64,000 nt of DNA from Fistularia commersonii (GCA_037954325.1 JBBMNZ010000027.1:11397001-11461000); one strand, 5' to 3'; shown: positions 32,640-43,639, counted from the first letter of the stretch. Notes: generated by a model from the letters alone, not told the origin. Translations and numbers: made by a program.

Positions 32640-32900
32640 TCTCTGACATGGAGCCAATCGCGTGTCACTGAAGATTTATCACGATCTGATAAAAAAAAAT
32701 AACAATAAAAAAGCCAATAGTTTTAACCCGTTTGCCTGCTCCGGTGATAAAGCTGCGGTTAAAATGTCACCGAGCGTACTTCTTAAAAAAGCAAATGCAC
32801 CCATGTTTGCTCTCTGCAGCTGCACACCTATGACAATTATAGGCAAAGCTGCGTGCCAAATCAAACAGGGCAGTGACGTAAAAGAAAAAACAAAGCACAA
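32640..32900. promoter_or_regulatory. Putative intronic conserved element
   Basis: CCAATAGTTTTAACCCGTTT, CCGGTGATAAAGCTGCGGTT, CTATGACAATTATAGGCAAA and GCTGCGTGCCAAATCAAACA. Unique, with TGACAATTA-type TALE/homeodomain and GATAA cores. Followed by poly-A (32909-32923). Confidence 0.45.
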
Positions 32901-33124
32901 AATAACCCAAAAAAAAAAAAAAAAGCGGGAGGAATATCTCCCTCCCTCCTCCTCCACCCTGTTCCGATCGATCGGTACGTGAAGCGGCTCGATGCCGGCG
33001 CCCTGATCTTATTTAGACAAACGCGTCAGATAAAATCGACATCTCGGATCAATCGACACGAGGAAAGCCGAGAGGCGGTCCAGGGTCTGTCGGGCTTTTT
33101 TTTTTTTTTTTCCCTTTTTCTTTT

Positions 33125-33290
33125 TTCCACGACATTAAAAAATGATGCCTCCTAAATGCTAAATCCGCGAGCTTTGATGATTCATATGTAAAAGAGCTGA
33201 ATAAGTCAGAAAAACGCGGGGGCCTATCACTGGCTCTCCTAAAAAGGCTGATGAAATATAGATGGATTGAGATCCTATCTATTCCCTCTC
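33125..33290. promoter_or_regulatory. Putative intronic conserved element
   Basis: CATTAAAAAATGATGCCTCC, AGCTTTGATGATTCATATGT, AAAAGAGCTGAATAAGTCAG and GGCTGATGAAATATAGATGG. Dense AT motifs against C/G-rich flanks, and no frame of interest. Confidence 0.45.
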
Positions 33291-33589
33291 GAACCCTCGT
33301 TCTTTTCCTCCCTCTTAATCTCCATTTTCCCCTCCGTCCCCCCCAAGGAATAGTGGAATGGTGAACGGATAGATGGATGTATGGATGGATGCGGAAAAGG
33401 TCCGACGGGCTCCTTAGCCGCATGGCTGAGTGTATAACTAGTAGCATTAGCGAACACCTAGACTTGTATTTACACACAGACACACCGGTGCGCACAAATG
33501 CTACACGACGCACATGTTCCTTTTTATTGGCACACATGCGCGCATTGACATTGATGCACTCAATTACGGAGGCGCGCATGCTGAGATGC

Positions 33590-34225
33590 TCGCAGAGGGT
33601 GCACGCGTGTGCACGTGCAAAATGCCACTAAGGGACTCAATAGTGCTGATTTTCCTTGTCAGCTCCTTGGCAGGCACCGGTTTAAAGAGACATCAATCTG
33701 TGATGTCAGCACTTACCTAATGAACCTTCTCAGATCGATGGGAGCACTGGTCCACTACACACTCCGCCTTCATGTATCCCCTGACTCCTCAGGGTTGGGC
33801 GGGGGGGGGATCTATGCCCGGTCGAGCCGGAGTGTGCACCGTGAGGTGTGCACGCGCAACGGGCGGCGGCGGCGTCAACCCCGCTGCTCATTTATTCCAT
33901 TTTTTTTTTTTTCTTATTTTTTCTGCTCGGTAAAATAAAACATGTCAGTTCTAATTCAAGCGATCAAAGCGCAGCTATGCAGACCTACATAATGGATTAT
34001 TTACCGTTGCACTACTTGTTTGCCTGCTTGCACGCCTCTGGTTGCACTGAAATGTGTGTTTTAATGCAACAATATTTATTTGATATCTACCTCGGTGGTA
34101 GCGGGAGCGAAACATTAGCCCGAGCAGCATATCAATAATAAACAGTAAATATTAAACTATGAGGTATGGAGTATAAAGTGCATGCAGATACAGACTGATA
34201 TTTGACAGCAAAGATTTCCTTTTTT
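33590..34225. promoter_or_regulatory. Putative intronic conserved cluster
   Basis: Two blocks. The first (33615-33740) has GGACTCAATAGTGCTGATTT and CATCAATCTGTGATGTCAGC. The second (33950-34215) has CAGTTCTAATTCAAGCGATC, CATAATGGATTATTTACCGT, GTTTTAATGCAACAATATTT and ATAATAAACAGTAAATATTA. SOX, HOX and FOX-like cores are abundant. A T-rich patch (33900-33920) separates them. Confidence 0.45.
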
Positions 34226-34230
34226 AAGAG

Positions 34231-34300
34231 CCGTAATTTTCGGACTACAAGCCACTAACCAATACCAATATTATAACCCTAAAGCAAAAATAAATAAATA
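34231..34300 (+). mobile_element. Family A terminus only (solo end)
   Basis: GAGCCGTAATTTTCGGACTA then CAAGCCACTAAC is a single family-A-type end with no matching body. Confidence 0.5.
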
Positions 34301-34574
34301 CATAAATGCATATCCAGGCCAAAATGTGTGAATGAGAAGGAGAATTGTTGTATGTTTGTATATAATCTGTGAATGGTATACCTCTATGATGTTTAAAATG
34401 GAAGAGTGAATAGTTTTTTGTGTCCTTATGATGCATGAATGAGAGGATGAATGGTTGCAGGACAGATACGGGAGATCTTTCCCTGCCAAAACCCTGTACA
34501 ATTACACACTATAAGATAAAATGAATAAAAACTTTCACATAATACACCATATACCCCAGATTTTAATTAATTTT

Positions 34575-34790
34575 GCTTTAGTTTCCGGACTATAAGCCGC
34601 TACTTTTTGCACAGGCTTTGAACACTGCGGCTTAAAAAATGATGCGGCTAATCTATGGATTTTTTTTGCGGCCAACGAATTTCACACCGCGGAAAAAAAT
34701 TAGCCTCATCACATCGGACAAATGAAATTACCGTGTGAAATTAACGGTTTTAGTGCGCAGGAGGAAGACCAAGGTAGCGATCGGCCAGAG
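34575..34790 (+). mobile_element. Non-autonomous element, family A, subfamily 1 (copy A3)
   Basis: TTTAGTTTCCGGACTATAAG then CCGCTACTTTTTGCACAGGC, CTTTGAACACTGCGGCTTAA and, internally, TTTTAGTGCGCAGGAGGAAG, matching copies A1 and A5 in order. The far terminus is missing. Confidence 0.68.
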
Positions 34791-35044
34791 TCGGACAAAG
34801 CGGGGATGGAAAACGGATGGATGGACGGACTTTTCCTCGTGTTATTTATTATTAATCTTTTCATCAGCCGTGTTACAGGCACTGTTCGGGGAAAAAAGCA
34901 TTTCCAGTACGTATTTGTGGATGTTACCGGTATGTGTTTAAAAGTTTAAAGTAAAAAAAAAAAAAAAATTGTGTAACATCTTTCTGTGTAAATATCTCAT
35001 GTTGCATCTGCAGCTTAAAGACAAATTTGGCCAAAATATGTACA

Positions 35045-35640
35045 TATACCGTAAATTCTGGCATATAAGCTGCTACTCTTTCACACTCTTTGAGAACCGC
35101 GATTTTTACAACGATGCGGCTAATTTATGGATTTTTAGAGAGTAATTATGGTAGCTTCCTTCTGCCAACACCGACACAGTGGACAAACGAAACTGTTTCA
35201 GCAAACCCACCCGCATTTACGATAATTCTTCAGATCAGCCATTTTGCACTTTTTACACCGCCCATCATGAAAAAGACATAAAGGAAACGCATATGATGCA
35301 CATTTAAAGTTGACAGCAGCAATCAGTTTGGCTGTTGAAGGAGGAAATAAAGGAAAGCAGGAAAAAAAAAAAAAAAATTGCGTTATGGACCGGTAGTTGT
35401 AGATCATTTAATTAACAGTTTTCTAAAAAATATTTCCTGTAACATCTTGCTGCGTTAATATCTCACGTTTCAACAGGGACACCTGCAGCTTATTTATGTA
35501 GAATCTATTTTTTCTTTTAAAAATGAGTAGTTGCGGCATATTTTCATAGGTGCGTTCTAAAGTCCGGAATTTATAGCATATTTATTTCGTTCTTTTTAGC
35601 GGGTACGACTTATATTCAGGTGTGTTTAATAGTCCGGAAA
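35045..35640 (+). mobile_element. Non-autonomous element, family A, subfamily 2 (copy A4)
   Basis: ACCGTAAATTCTGGCATATA opens it. GATGCGGCTAATTTATGGAT, CGCCCATCATGAAAAAGACA and GGCTGTTGAAGGAGGAAATA lie inside, and ATAGTCCGGAAATGAC closes it. A poly-A tract sits at 35363-35377. The interior is shared with copy A2 in the opposite orientation. Confidence 0.65.
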
Positions 35641-36472
35641 TGACAATATATGGTGCATTATCCGTCTTTATTCTGAAAAAAGGTGTCCGGACGTGACCAA
35701 AACCACCCACTGATCAACCCAAATATCAAAACCACTGACGGACGAGGTGCCTGATATTGATTATCTTGCAGAACGTGTGATAAAATCGGGGTGTCGCCAA
35801 AATGAGCAAAGAAGCGACGTCTTCGCTGCACGGCAGCTCGCCAGCTGAAACAGCGGGTAACTTTTCGGGAGAGAAGTCACACAACTACCGCCGCTTGGCT
35901 CGGAAAGCGTCGGCGGTGACCGTCCATTACCCAAAGTGCTTCAAATCGATGTCAGAGCCAGAATGTGGAGCGACAGAAGAAAGGCGGAGGGTCTGATGCA
36001 CTCTCTTTTCCCGCTGTTCAGAGGACTACTACATTATTTACCTGCAGAGGACAGCGGCGGAGGCTATGAGGAACTGAAAGGGAAGCGTCGAGTTATAAAT
36101 TCATGCGGATGTGACTTTTGAAATGCATCACCTGCATAACATCCTAGCGGACCGACCGCGCCGGCACCTAGCGCTAACCCACCGCCATTTCGGAAGGGGC
36201 GATAAAGCACCGCGTGACACGGCGACGGCTCCCGATGAGAGCTCAAGGTGATGGAGCGTCTCCGAGGACGCGGTGGTGGAAAAAAAAGACAAAAAAAATT
36301 AATCCAATCAAGGGGTCGCCCAACCTGGCGGTTTACTTAGTGCAATGGATGGATCTGCGGGGCGAGAGGAATAACGGGGCACCTTCAGCGGTCCCGCGGG
36401 GTCCGTGCCTTGGCAGATGTTGGACCGGAGGAAGGAAACCTGTGGTATAAACAGGTGGTTCCACCGTCGTGT

Positions 36473-36965
36473 CTAATCAGTCAAAGAAAGCGTCTTTTTG
36501 CAAATTGGACATGTAAAGTCTACCGCCACATCCTTGCGTCCTTGTGAGTTGCACACCGAGCCGCACTCAAGCTGTAGTTTACACACTGTTCTGTTGCAAT
36601 GTTCATGTTTATATCTATAACCAGATATTTGGTGGAACAAACACCCAGAAGCAACAAGACGAGCATCATCTCTCTCAACCTTCAAGAAACAGGTAAAAAC
36701 GTTTCTCTTTCAGGACTTTTTACTGCGCTGATGCCCCAGATCAGGTTGGCAGCAAGTTAGGCTATGCAGTATGTGTGTGTGTGTACGTTTGTGTGTCTCT
36801 GTCCAAAAAAAACAAAAAAAAAACCCTCACTAACCCAAGCTTACTGTTCTGTATATTTCCTGTGCATCGTGTATTTGCAGTCCCTATGTCCTCTATTGTA
36901 AGTCGCTTTGGATAAAAGCGTCTGCCAAATGCAATGTAATGTAATGTAAAATGTAATGTAACCAT
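36473..36965 (+). mobile_element. Nimb/I-type LINE 3' end remnant
   Basis: TCTCTCAACCTTCAAGAAAC then AGGTAAAAACG, followed downstream by TGTAAGTCGCTTTGGATAAA, AGCGTCTGCCAAATG and TGTAATGTAATGTAA repeats. This is the well-known fish LINE/SINE tail; clade assignment is from memory. A (GT)n array lies at 36772-36800. The first 200 bases are not clearly part of the element. Confidence 0.6.
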
Positions 36966-36974
36966 AGTTATAAT

Positions 36975-37075
36975 AATGTTTACACTCTTCTAGCAGCAAA
37001 GTAGGAATTTCACTGTACAGGGAAACACGTTTCTACACTGCACATGTGACAATAAACGCTTTGAATCTTCAATCT
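36975..37075 (+). mobile_element. Second LINE-type 3' end
   Basis: GGAATTTCACTGTACAGGGA, then CTGCACATGTGACAATAAAC and GCTTTGAATCTTCAATC, an end of the GTGACAATAAAG plus (TTGAATC)n type. Adjacent to the previous tail, so two insertions lie side by side. Confidence 0.55.
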
Positions 37076-37269
37076 TTTTTTTTTTTAAGCCGACAGCCGC
37101 TGAATGCGAAACACCAAGAGGCGACGGCCGTGAATGCCCCTTCCTGTCCCGGTGCGTTCAAAGACACCCGTGGGCTGCGTACCGGCGGACGCTCATCGAT
37201 GGGCCCCCCTCGCTATTTCCTGCGATTTCATAGGCCGACTGGAAATGGCAGCGGCGGCGGCTGGAAGGA

Positions 37270-37372
37270 AGTGTGAGACGCCGCGCAATTAGATTAGTTC
37301 CATTTCCTTTGATCGCCCCTCACCCTGTCCCGCCCTAAATGTGACACTTCAAATGCAGAAGCCCCCCCCCCA

Positions 37373-37407
<35 letters not shown>

Positions 37408-37560
37408 AGAGCCACTTAATTGACCAGAATAAACATATTATATTGCGATAAGTGTCGCGATTGTAACAAATTGTGCGCCGTGACTGACACAAATCACGGC
37501 ATTAGCCTTGCATCTCTTATCTGCGGCCTCCTCTTGCCTTTTCAATAAACAATCGGGGAA
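37270..37560. promoter_or_regulatory. Putative intronic conserved block
   Basis: GCGCAATTAGATTAGTTCCA then TTTCCTTTGATCGCC (TCF-like), and after a CA array CACTTAATTGACCAGAATAA, GCGATTGTAACAAATTGTGC and ACACAAATCACGGCATTAGC. Unique apart from (CA)n at 37375-37406. Confidence 0.45.
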
Positions 37561-38289
37561 AAAGAGAGAGCGAGCGAGAGAGAGAGAGAGCGAGGGATTG
37601 ATGGTGTGTGAGGCGGGTGGGACCGCAGCGGCGAGCTAACATTTACCCACTTAACCATTCAAAAAGTCATCTTCCTCCATCAGCGCTTCACTCGGTGCCG
37701 CACGAGAAACATTATCTTTCCACGGGAGCCATCAGTCACAAAATGTTTTTTTTTTCGCGTCTGGGCTCTGCGGGCGCGTGTTCGTACGCGTTGGCAGAGG
37801 TCGGAGGAGACGACGTCGACGGGGGCGTTTCGTTCGGTGCCGTCGGTTCCGATCGCGGGGGTCCGGATAAAGGGGGGAGCGGTCGAGCTGGCCGGGACGG
37901 CGCGGCGAGGCTGACGTGTTAATCGGTGAATCAGCGGCGCTCCCGCTGATGTCTGTCTGTGTAAATAAGGCCCTCATCTCCAACCCGTCGCATACGCCGG
38001 CTTTCCGGCCCATTAGGCCCGAGCTGGCTGGCTGAGACGGCCCGCTGCTCGCCGGAGACTCATTTACGCGTCTATAGGCATCTGTGGCTGGTGATAGGGA
38101 GCCCACGTGAAATTAATGGGACTATGGGTGCTGCCAGCCAGCTCTCCTGTGCCCCCTTCACACGCGCTCACCAATCACCGCCGCGCACGCTTGAACGCAC
38201 GGGCTGGCACACCTACACGTGCGCGCGCGCACACACACACTCGCGCCCCAAGCGCGTGCAGCGGTTTTATGCATGCAGGGTAAACTAAC

Positions 38290-38520
38290 CTTTGCAGTAA
38301 AGATGTAGCAGCTTTATTAGTTTAGGAAATGGCTGTAATTAAGGATAATTCATAATGGCTGCTTCCCCCCTCTCTGCGGTATTAAAAAGGGGCCGGCCTA
38401 ATTTAGCACGCTTGCGTTTTTGCACTGAGGCAGTTAAATGGGGCGGGGTGGGGAAATACATGAGCACAGCCGGAGAAATAAGAGGCCCCGTGTAAGACGC
38501 AGATGTAGCAAACGACATTA
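38290..38520. promoter_or_regulatory. Putative intronic conserved element
   Basis: CAGCTTTATTAGTTTAGGAA, ATGGCTGTAATTAAGGATAA then TTCATAATGGCTGC, and GGGGCCGGCCTAATTTAGCA. TAAT cores are repeated. Flanked downstream by A/T homopolymers (38531-38588). Confidence 0.45.
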
Positions 38521-39004
38521 CACATCCTTTATAAAAAAAAAAAATTAAAAAAAAAAAAAATCATATAATTTTTTTTTTTTTTTTTTTGTTTTATAACATT
38601 TTATTTGCCAAAAGCTACACGGGCATATGGAGAACGAGGAAATGAATAAAGCAAAAGGGAACCTTTCCAGAAAAGGCCACCGTCCCATGATTTATTTCCA
38701 TGTATATGTAAGTTATATTTATTGCAGTTTAAGGGATTTAAGCTTCGTTTCATTTCATATATTTCGGCAACGTTTTCGGATCCGGCTGTTTTTTTTTTTT
38801 TTTTGCACCGGGCTCTGAATCCGGTCGAGGGGCCGCCTGCCTTCCCCCTCCTGCCTCCTTCGGAGGTGAAGCACGAAACCGGAGGAGGGGATCGATACGT
38901 CGGCCGCTGCCGGCTCCTCTCACTCATTACCACTGCTGAATAATAGAAGACAGTTGCCAACCTTCCTCGGAACTGTTAACCTCCCTGGTTGTATACGACC
39001 GCAC

Positions 39005-39005
<1 letters not shown>

Positions 39006-39036
<31 letters not shown>
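39006..39036 (+). repeat. (AC)n microsatellite
   Basis: Fifteen or so AC units. Confidence 0.95.
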
Positions 39037-39043
<7 letters not shown>

Positions 39044-39284
39044 AGTGTGACGTAAAGCTCGGGCCGGAGCATTTTATGGGCGTTTTTACAGTGCAGGGAC
39101 TCGGCCCGGGTTATGGCTTGATTTTTATCCGCAGCCCAGTGGGAGGAAATGATTTTATTTATTTATCTTTTGATTTATTTCATTCATTCATTCATTTTCT
39201 GTGCCGCCAATCCCGCACTGAGAGCCGCCCAGGTGTCACTGAGCAAGAAGCAGTGTTACAGAGCCACAACCAGATGAGATGTAT

Positions 39285-39360
39285 GTTATTGATCCCAGGA
39301 TTGGGGAATTATTTGGCAGCGGCAGCATAACATACAAAAGCAGACAATGAAAAAATAATA
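39285..39360 (-). mobile_element. Rex1-like LINE 3' tip (copy D2)
   Basis: GTTATTGATCCCAGGATTGG then GGAATTATTTGGCAGCGGCA: the reverse of an AATTCCCCAATCCTGGGATCAATAAC-type LINE end. Only the last 80 bases are present. Confidence 0.5.
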
Positions 39361-39364
39361 AAAA

Positions 39365-39490
39365 TAAAGTATTTTTCGCACTATTGAGTGCAATTGAATA
39401 TAAGCTGCACTGGCTAAAATTAACAAAATAAATATATCTTTAAATATTTTAGTGGCAGGCGTCCATGTTGTAACATGAGATAAAAACACA
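39365..39490 (+). mobile_element. Family C / family A end fragments
   Basis: AAGTATTTTTCGCACTATTG and TATAAGCTGCACTGGC at the left, and GTCCATGTTGTAACATGAGA at the right, resemble ends of families C and A2/A4. Too degraded to delimit. Confidence 0.4.
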
Positions 39491-39514
39491 GACAGATTTT
39501 TTTTTTACTTTTAA

Positions 39515-39725
39515 GGTATAATAAACGTTATTGATCCCCATCTGGGAAATTCCTTTGTCACAGCAGCGTAAAAGTTGTAAAGTCAAAAGAAAAAAAAAAA
39601 AAAAATGAAAATAAAATAGGAATAGTGAGACAGAAGATAGCAAGACATCCACGTAAAAATAGACAGCAGTAACATCAGGGATAACAAATTAAACAAATTA
39701 AATACATATAGGTAACATACAAAAA
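39515..39725 (-). mobile_element. Rex1-like LINE 3' end (copy D3)
   Basis: The minus sense gives CTGTCTATTTTTACGTGGAT then GTCTTGCTATCTTCTGTCTC, and ends AATTTCCCAGATGGGGATCA then ATAACG. The same order appears in copy D4 at 62840-63110. Confidence 0.72.
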
Positions 39726-39799
39726 AAAAACGTACTAGAAATGCTTTTTTCCAAATGGTGCCAGTAACCATTTAACAATATCTCACACGATGAAAAGTC

Positions 39800-39845
39800 C
39801 ATCCATCCATCCATCCATTTTCTATCCCCGCTTTGTCCTCCTCCG
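39800..39845 (-). repeat. L2-like tail remnant with (CATC)n
   Basis: CCATCCATCCATCCATTTTC then TATCCCCGCTTTGTCC is the reverse of a typical L2-type GGATAGAAAATGGATGG end. Confidence 0.55.
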
Positions 39846-39849
39846 GCTG

Positions 39850-40095
39850 GTCGCTATCTTGGTCTTCCTCCCTCCTGCGTGCTAAAACCGTTTAAGTCGT
39901 CTTCTTCGGTGTGGGAATTGAACGGCCTCAGAATTTCACGGTAATTTAATTTGTCCGATGAGACGAGACTAAATGTTTTGGAGGCGTGAAGCTCGTTAGC
40001 CCCCAAAAATCCATAAATTAGCCGCATCAGTGTTTAAGCCGCAGTGTTCGAATCGTGTGCAAAAAGTAGCGGCTTATAGTCCGGAAATTACAGAA
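39850..40095 (-). mobile_element. Non-autonomous element, family A, subfamily 1 (copy A5)
   Basis: In the minus sense it opens CTGTAATTTCCGGACTATAA then GCCGCTACTTTTTGCACACG. It continues with CACTGCGGCTTAAACACTGA, GATGCGGCTAATTTATGGAT and CATTTAGTCTCGTCTCATCG. This is the best-preserved copy of the family; its far end is missing or fused with the L2 tail. Confidence 0.7.
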
Positions 40096-40375
40096 AAGTA
40101 AATAAAAGTATAGAGTATTATTTTAAAGCTTATGCGAAGAAGAAAGTTTATATGAGAATAAACGAAAATTCTCCCTCTCATTCACACATTTGGGCAATTT
40201 AGGGTTTTGGGCAGGACAACGGAGAAACTAGACTCTCCTATTCATGTATTTATTTATGCATTTATTTATTTATGCATTTATGTAATTATTTATTTACTTT
40301 TAGTATTGGACAAAGAAAAGTAAAATTACATGTTGGCAAACAATATAGAAAAATAGGGCTAGAAAAGGCAAGGAT

Positions 40376-40380
<5 letters not shown>

Positions 40381-40418
<38 letters not shown>
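40381..40418 (+). repeat. (CA)n microsatellite
   Basis: Nineteen or so CA units. Confidence 0.95.
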
Positions 40419-40419
<1 letters not shown>

Positions 40420-40711
40420 TAGACTAACAGTTTATCTGCAGAAGAGGGACCACATCTGGTGGATTTCAATTATTAGCTGTCGACAAATAAAAAAACAAAA
40501 CTCAATGACGGCAGTATTCCAGCAGTACAGCAGTATTACTACAGTAGTACTGTAGTACTGCGGGAGGAGAGTACACATCACCTGAGGGTGTCAAGGTCAA
40601 CGAAGGACACGACGGAAATCACAGAAACGTCTCGGCGCGGATCGGTTTTCTACATCCCCCGGTGCCAGACGGTGACCGTGAAGTTTTACAGAAGAAGGAA
40701 AAAAGAATGGA

Positions 40712-40745
40712 GAAAGAAAGAAAGAAGGAAAGAAAGAAAGAAAGA
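40712..40745 (+). repeat. (AAAG)n microsatellite
   Basis: AAAG/AAGG units; creates a Lys/Arg-rich artefactual frame. Confidence 0.9.
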
Positions 40746-41639
40746 CATAAAGCAGCTGCTGCTTAAAGCTACGCTCAATCAATTACGGAGCGAGGACCTC
40801 CCGTCCAAAATGCGATTTCCACGCTGTCCTCCGCATCTCTCACGCCGTTATCGACTCCCGCCGCTTGTAACGTTTTCCGTTAATTCTGTCCGACGCGCAC
40901 AAAATCCATACGCGTGTATTTCAAAGGACGGCGTCCGGTGCCGAGCCGGTAGGAAGCGGGGAGGAAGGGGGGCGTCGTCTCCTTTCCGCGGGCCAGACAA
41001 TCACTGTCAATCTACTTAATGACCGAGTGTCTGCCGATGCGTGCTGGCGAAGCGCGGCGAGTCCCCGGGTGCAACATGAAGCGGAATGGAGAGCATCCCT
41101 CGCTTCTTAAAAGTGTTGAAAGGGCACGTAACCCCCTTTTCCCGTCCCTCCCCCGGCGGAGGTTTCCCAATGCTTCTCACTTTCCTCTGTAACTTTAGTT
41201 GGATCAAAGAGAATGAGGCCCTCAAGTAGGAGTAGTACAGATCAGCCGGTGCTGGGGCGAGTCACATAAGGGTGCGGGGTGATAGAGTATTCTGTCAGAG
41301 TGCGATCCCTCGGCTAAGGAGAGTGTGTTTTAACAATGTATGGCGCCGGGGAAAAAAAAAAAAAAAATCCTCCCGACGGATTGGGAGGGAAGGATGAGCG
41401 GAGAGCGAGGAGCTGCGAAACCCCGGCCGATACACCGGCTTCGGGATGTAGGAGATTGAATCGGCACCCGCCGGTTATTCGGGCGACCCGCGCCGGTGAA
41501 ATAAATGCCCAGGAGGGGGGAAGGCGGCGAAAACCCCCCACTCCCCCCGAGGCTGCGACCCCGCTGATGAGATGAGAAGGCGGTCCGGGACCTCGCCAGA
41601 CGCGCTATTAGAAAACCCAGACGGGAGCAAGAGGGAGAG

Positions 41640-41830
41640 GAGAAGATGAGCGGCGTGACTTTATCAAATTCCTCCCTGGCACGCGGTGGCAGAGGTCAGC
41701 ACAGGGCCGGAGTGTAAAGCTGAGTGAAAACACAGCGCCTCTCTAATACCTTTCATAAAGAGAAAAGCCCCCCTCATCCGCCGGCTATGATTAAATATAA
41801 CCTGAGTGCTGAGAAACGAACCCCCCTCCT
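41640..41830. promoter_or_regulatory. Possible conserved non-coding block
   Basis: GACTTTATCAAATTCCTCCC and GCCGGCTATGATTAAATATA then ACCTGAGTGCTG. Moderately motif-rich. Surrounding 40800-42300 is otherwise GC-rich and featureless apart from (GT)n at 41972-41992. Confidence 0.3.
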
Positions 41831-42309
41831 CATCGCCGCCCGCCACCCCCCGGCTTAAGTTTGTGTGCACGCGTACACTCACGAGGTGAGGAGGGTAAAA
41901 GCAATTTGTGGAGAACTTGTTGGGTGAGTGGAGTGTATGTTTTTTGTGGCATCGGAGAGGAAGTAAAACAGTAGTGTGTGTGTGTGTGTGGGTGTGAGTG
42001 CCGGATGTGCACATCTTGGCCTGACACCAAGCGGGCAACAGTTAGCGCGTCGGTCTATTTTTGTTCGAGGGACGACGCGGCGACCCTCGTCCCGCACGGA
42101 TGCAAACTCCAGCGGTAATTCGCTTCCGGGCGATAAAGGGAAAAAATCAAATTGCTCGTGACGTGCTGCCACCTGCCGCTCCGCTAGCGTTATTTTTATC
42201 AACGCGGCGACGGACGGCGGGCGGAGCCGGCGATACCGAAGGTGAACAAGAAGCAAAACTGCTTTTGTTAAAACAAGAATAGATAATTAAAAAGTGTCAT
42301 TTGACAGCC

Positions 42310-42870
42310 CTGAAACGATGACATTCATTCGTTCGTGCCGCTTGGGGGGGCTGGAGCCGCGTCGCCGTGGCGGCGAGAGGCGGGGTCCAGCTGAACCCCG
42401 CCTCTCGCCGCCACGGCGACGCGGCTCCAGCCCCGACCAATCACAGGACCGCATAGAGAAACCATTCATTCATATCAAATTGAGACGTTGAAACATTTGC
42501 TAATTCATCCAAACGTCAAAGATAAAACCATCATAAAGACACACAACCGTGCATTCACTCATTCATTCCAACGTCATATGGAGGCATTATTTTGTCCCCA
42601 CATCATATAAAGACATTTACTCACTCATTCACACGTCTTATAGACATACAACCCTTCTCTTGTCTAACAGACTAGAGCAATACAACCTTTCACTGTCTCG
42701 CTCACGACATATGGCGACATGCAACCATTTTCTCATTCATTTAAATTTCATTGAAATCTTAAAAAGACATGTGGCAGGAACGGGGAGAACATGGAGACTC
42801 CACCCGATGGGAATGGAACCGGGACCTTCTCGCCGCGAGGCCGAAGCGTTAACCGACGCGACACCTTTGC
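42310..42870 (-). mobile_element. L2-like LINE 3' end, reverse orientation
   Basis: In the plus sense the element runs tail first: CATTCATTCGTTCGTGCCGC, the GGCGAGAGGCGGGGT segment, repeated ACATACAACC/CATTCA phrases, AACGGGGAGAACATGGAGAC then TCCACCC, and GGGAATGGAACCGGGACCTT. This is the reverse of the canonical order. A perfect palindrome interrupts its tail. Confidence 0.72.
42347..42434. repeat. Perfect GC-rich inverted repeat, 40-bp arms
   Basis: The left arm 42347-42386 (starts GGGGCTGGAGCCGCGTCGCC, ends GGCGAGAGGCGGGGT) is the exact reverse complement of 42395-42434 (starts ACCCCGCCTCTCGCCGCCAC). The 8-base spacer is CCAGCTGA. It sits in the L2-like tail and can form a very stable hairpin. 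Confidence 0.95.
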
Positions 42871-43366
42871 GATCGTATCTTCAGGGGTCCCGAGTAGAAT
42901 CGCCTACGGGTCGATCGGCCATCTTTGCGGTCGAGCTTCGGTACTCTTGTCCCGGTTCCTGCTTGCGCTCCATCCCATAAGTCAGATACACCCACTTAGC
43001 TTGTTGCCGCAATTCAGCGTCGTCGTCCGGGCAAGCCTTTCTCTGTTATTCCTTCATTAATCAACGGCCGTCTGTCGTTCGATCTGTTAAAACCAGTTGT
43101 GAAATCATCCCGAGTTGCTTAAAGCACCGCCCTGCCTCCGCCCCCGGCCATTTCTCTCCAAGCAACGCCGACACTTTTAGTGCTTATGATGGTTTATCTA
43201 CAGTATCTTCCCCGCCGTTGGTAACGGCCTTGTTTAGACACGGTAACACAATACGCCGTCCCCTCGAGTTGAATCCTTGTTTCCTCCGGCGGGTTAAACT
43301 TCCTGTAATCCATCACCGGGCTTCGTCCGGGGCAACGGAGCTGCTTGGGTCTTAATAAAAAATGAA

Positions 43367-43378
43367 AAAAAAAAAAAG
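43367..43378 (+). repeat. Poly-A tracts
   Basis: The first of three A homopolymers within 250 bases (also 43427-43445 and 43580-43598). The stretch 42880-43640 holds no other recognisable feature. Confidence 0.85.
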
Positions 43379-43639
43379 ATAGGAGAATCGGCAGCCCGGT
43401 TTGTTCTAAAAATCACAATTTTTTCCAAAAAAAAAAAAAAAAAAAGACAATCCCGTTTTGTCCTTACTTTCGCCGTCGGCTCTCCGAATGACGTGGGATT
43501 TGTCGTCCACGTGACGCCCTGAACCCGAAGACCCGAATTTGTCGGCTGAAACAAAACGCTCTGAGGAGCAACTTGTAGTTTAAAAAAAAAAAAAAAAAAG
43601 AGAAAAAGGAGACCGCAGCGTTGACATGCGCATGTGAAG

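Noticed and set aside
40588..41019. 143-codon plus-strand Lys/Arg-rich frame
   Set aside because: Composed of an (AAAG)n microsatellite and GC-rich unique DNA; no domain.
42780..42870. tRNA-like phrase (GGAACCGGGACCTT and GAAGCGTTAACC)
   Set aside because: This is L2-like LINE sequence in reverse; no cloverleaf with A and B boxes in the right spacing.
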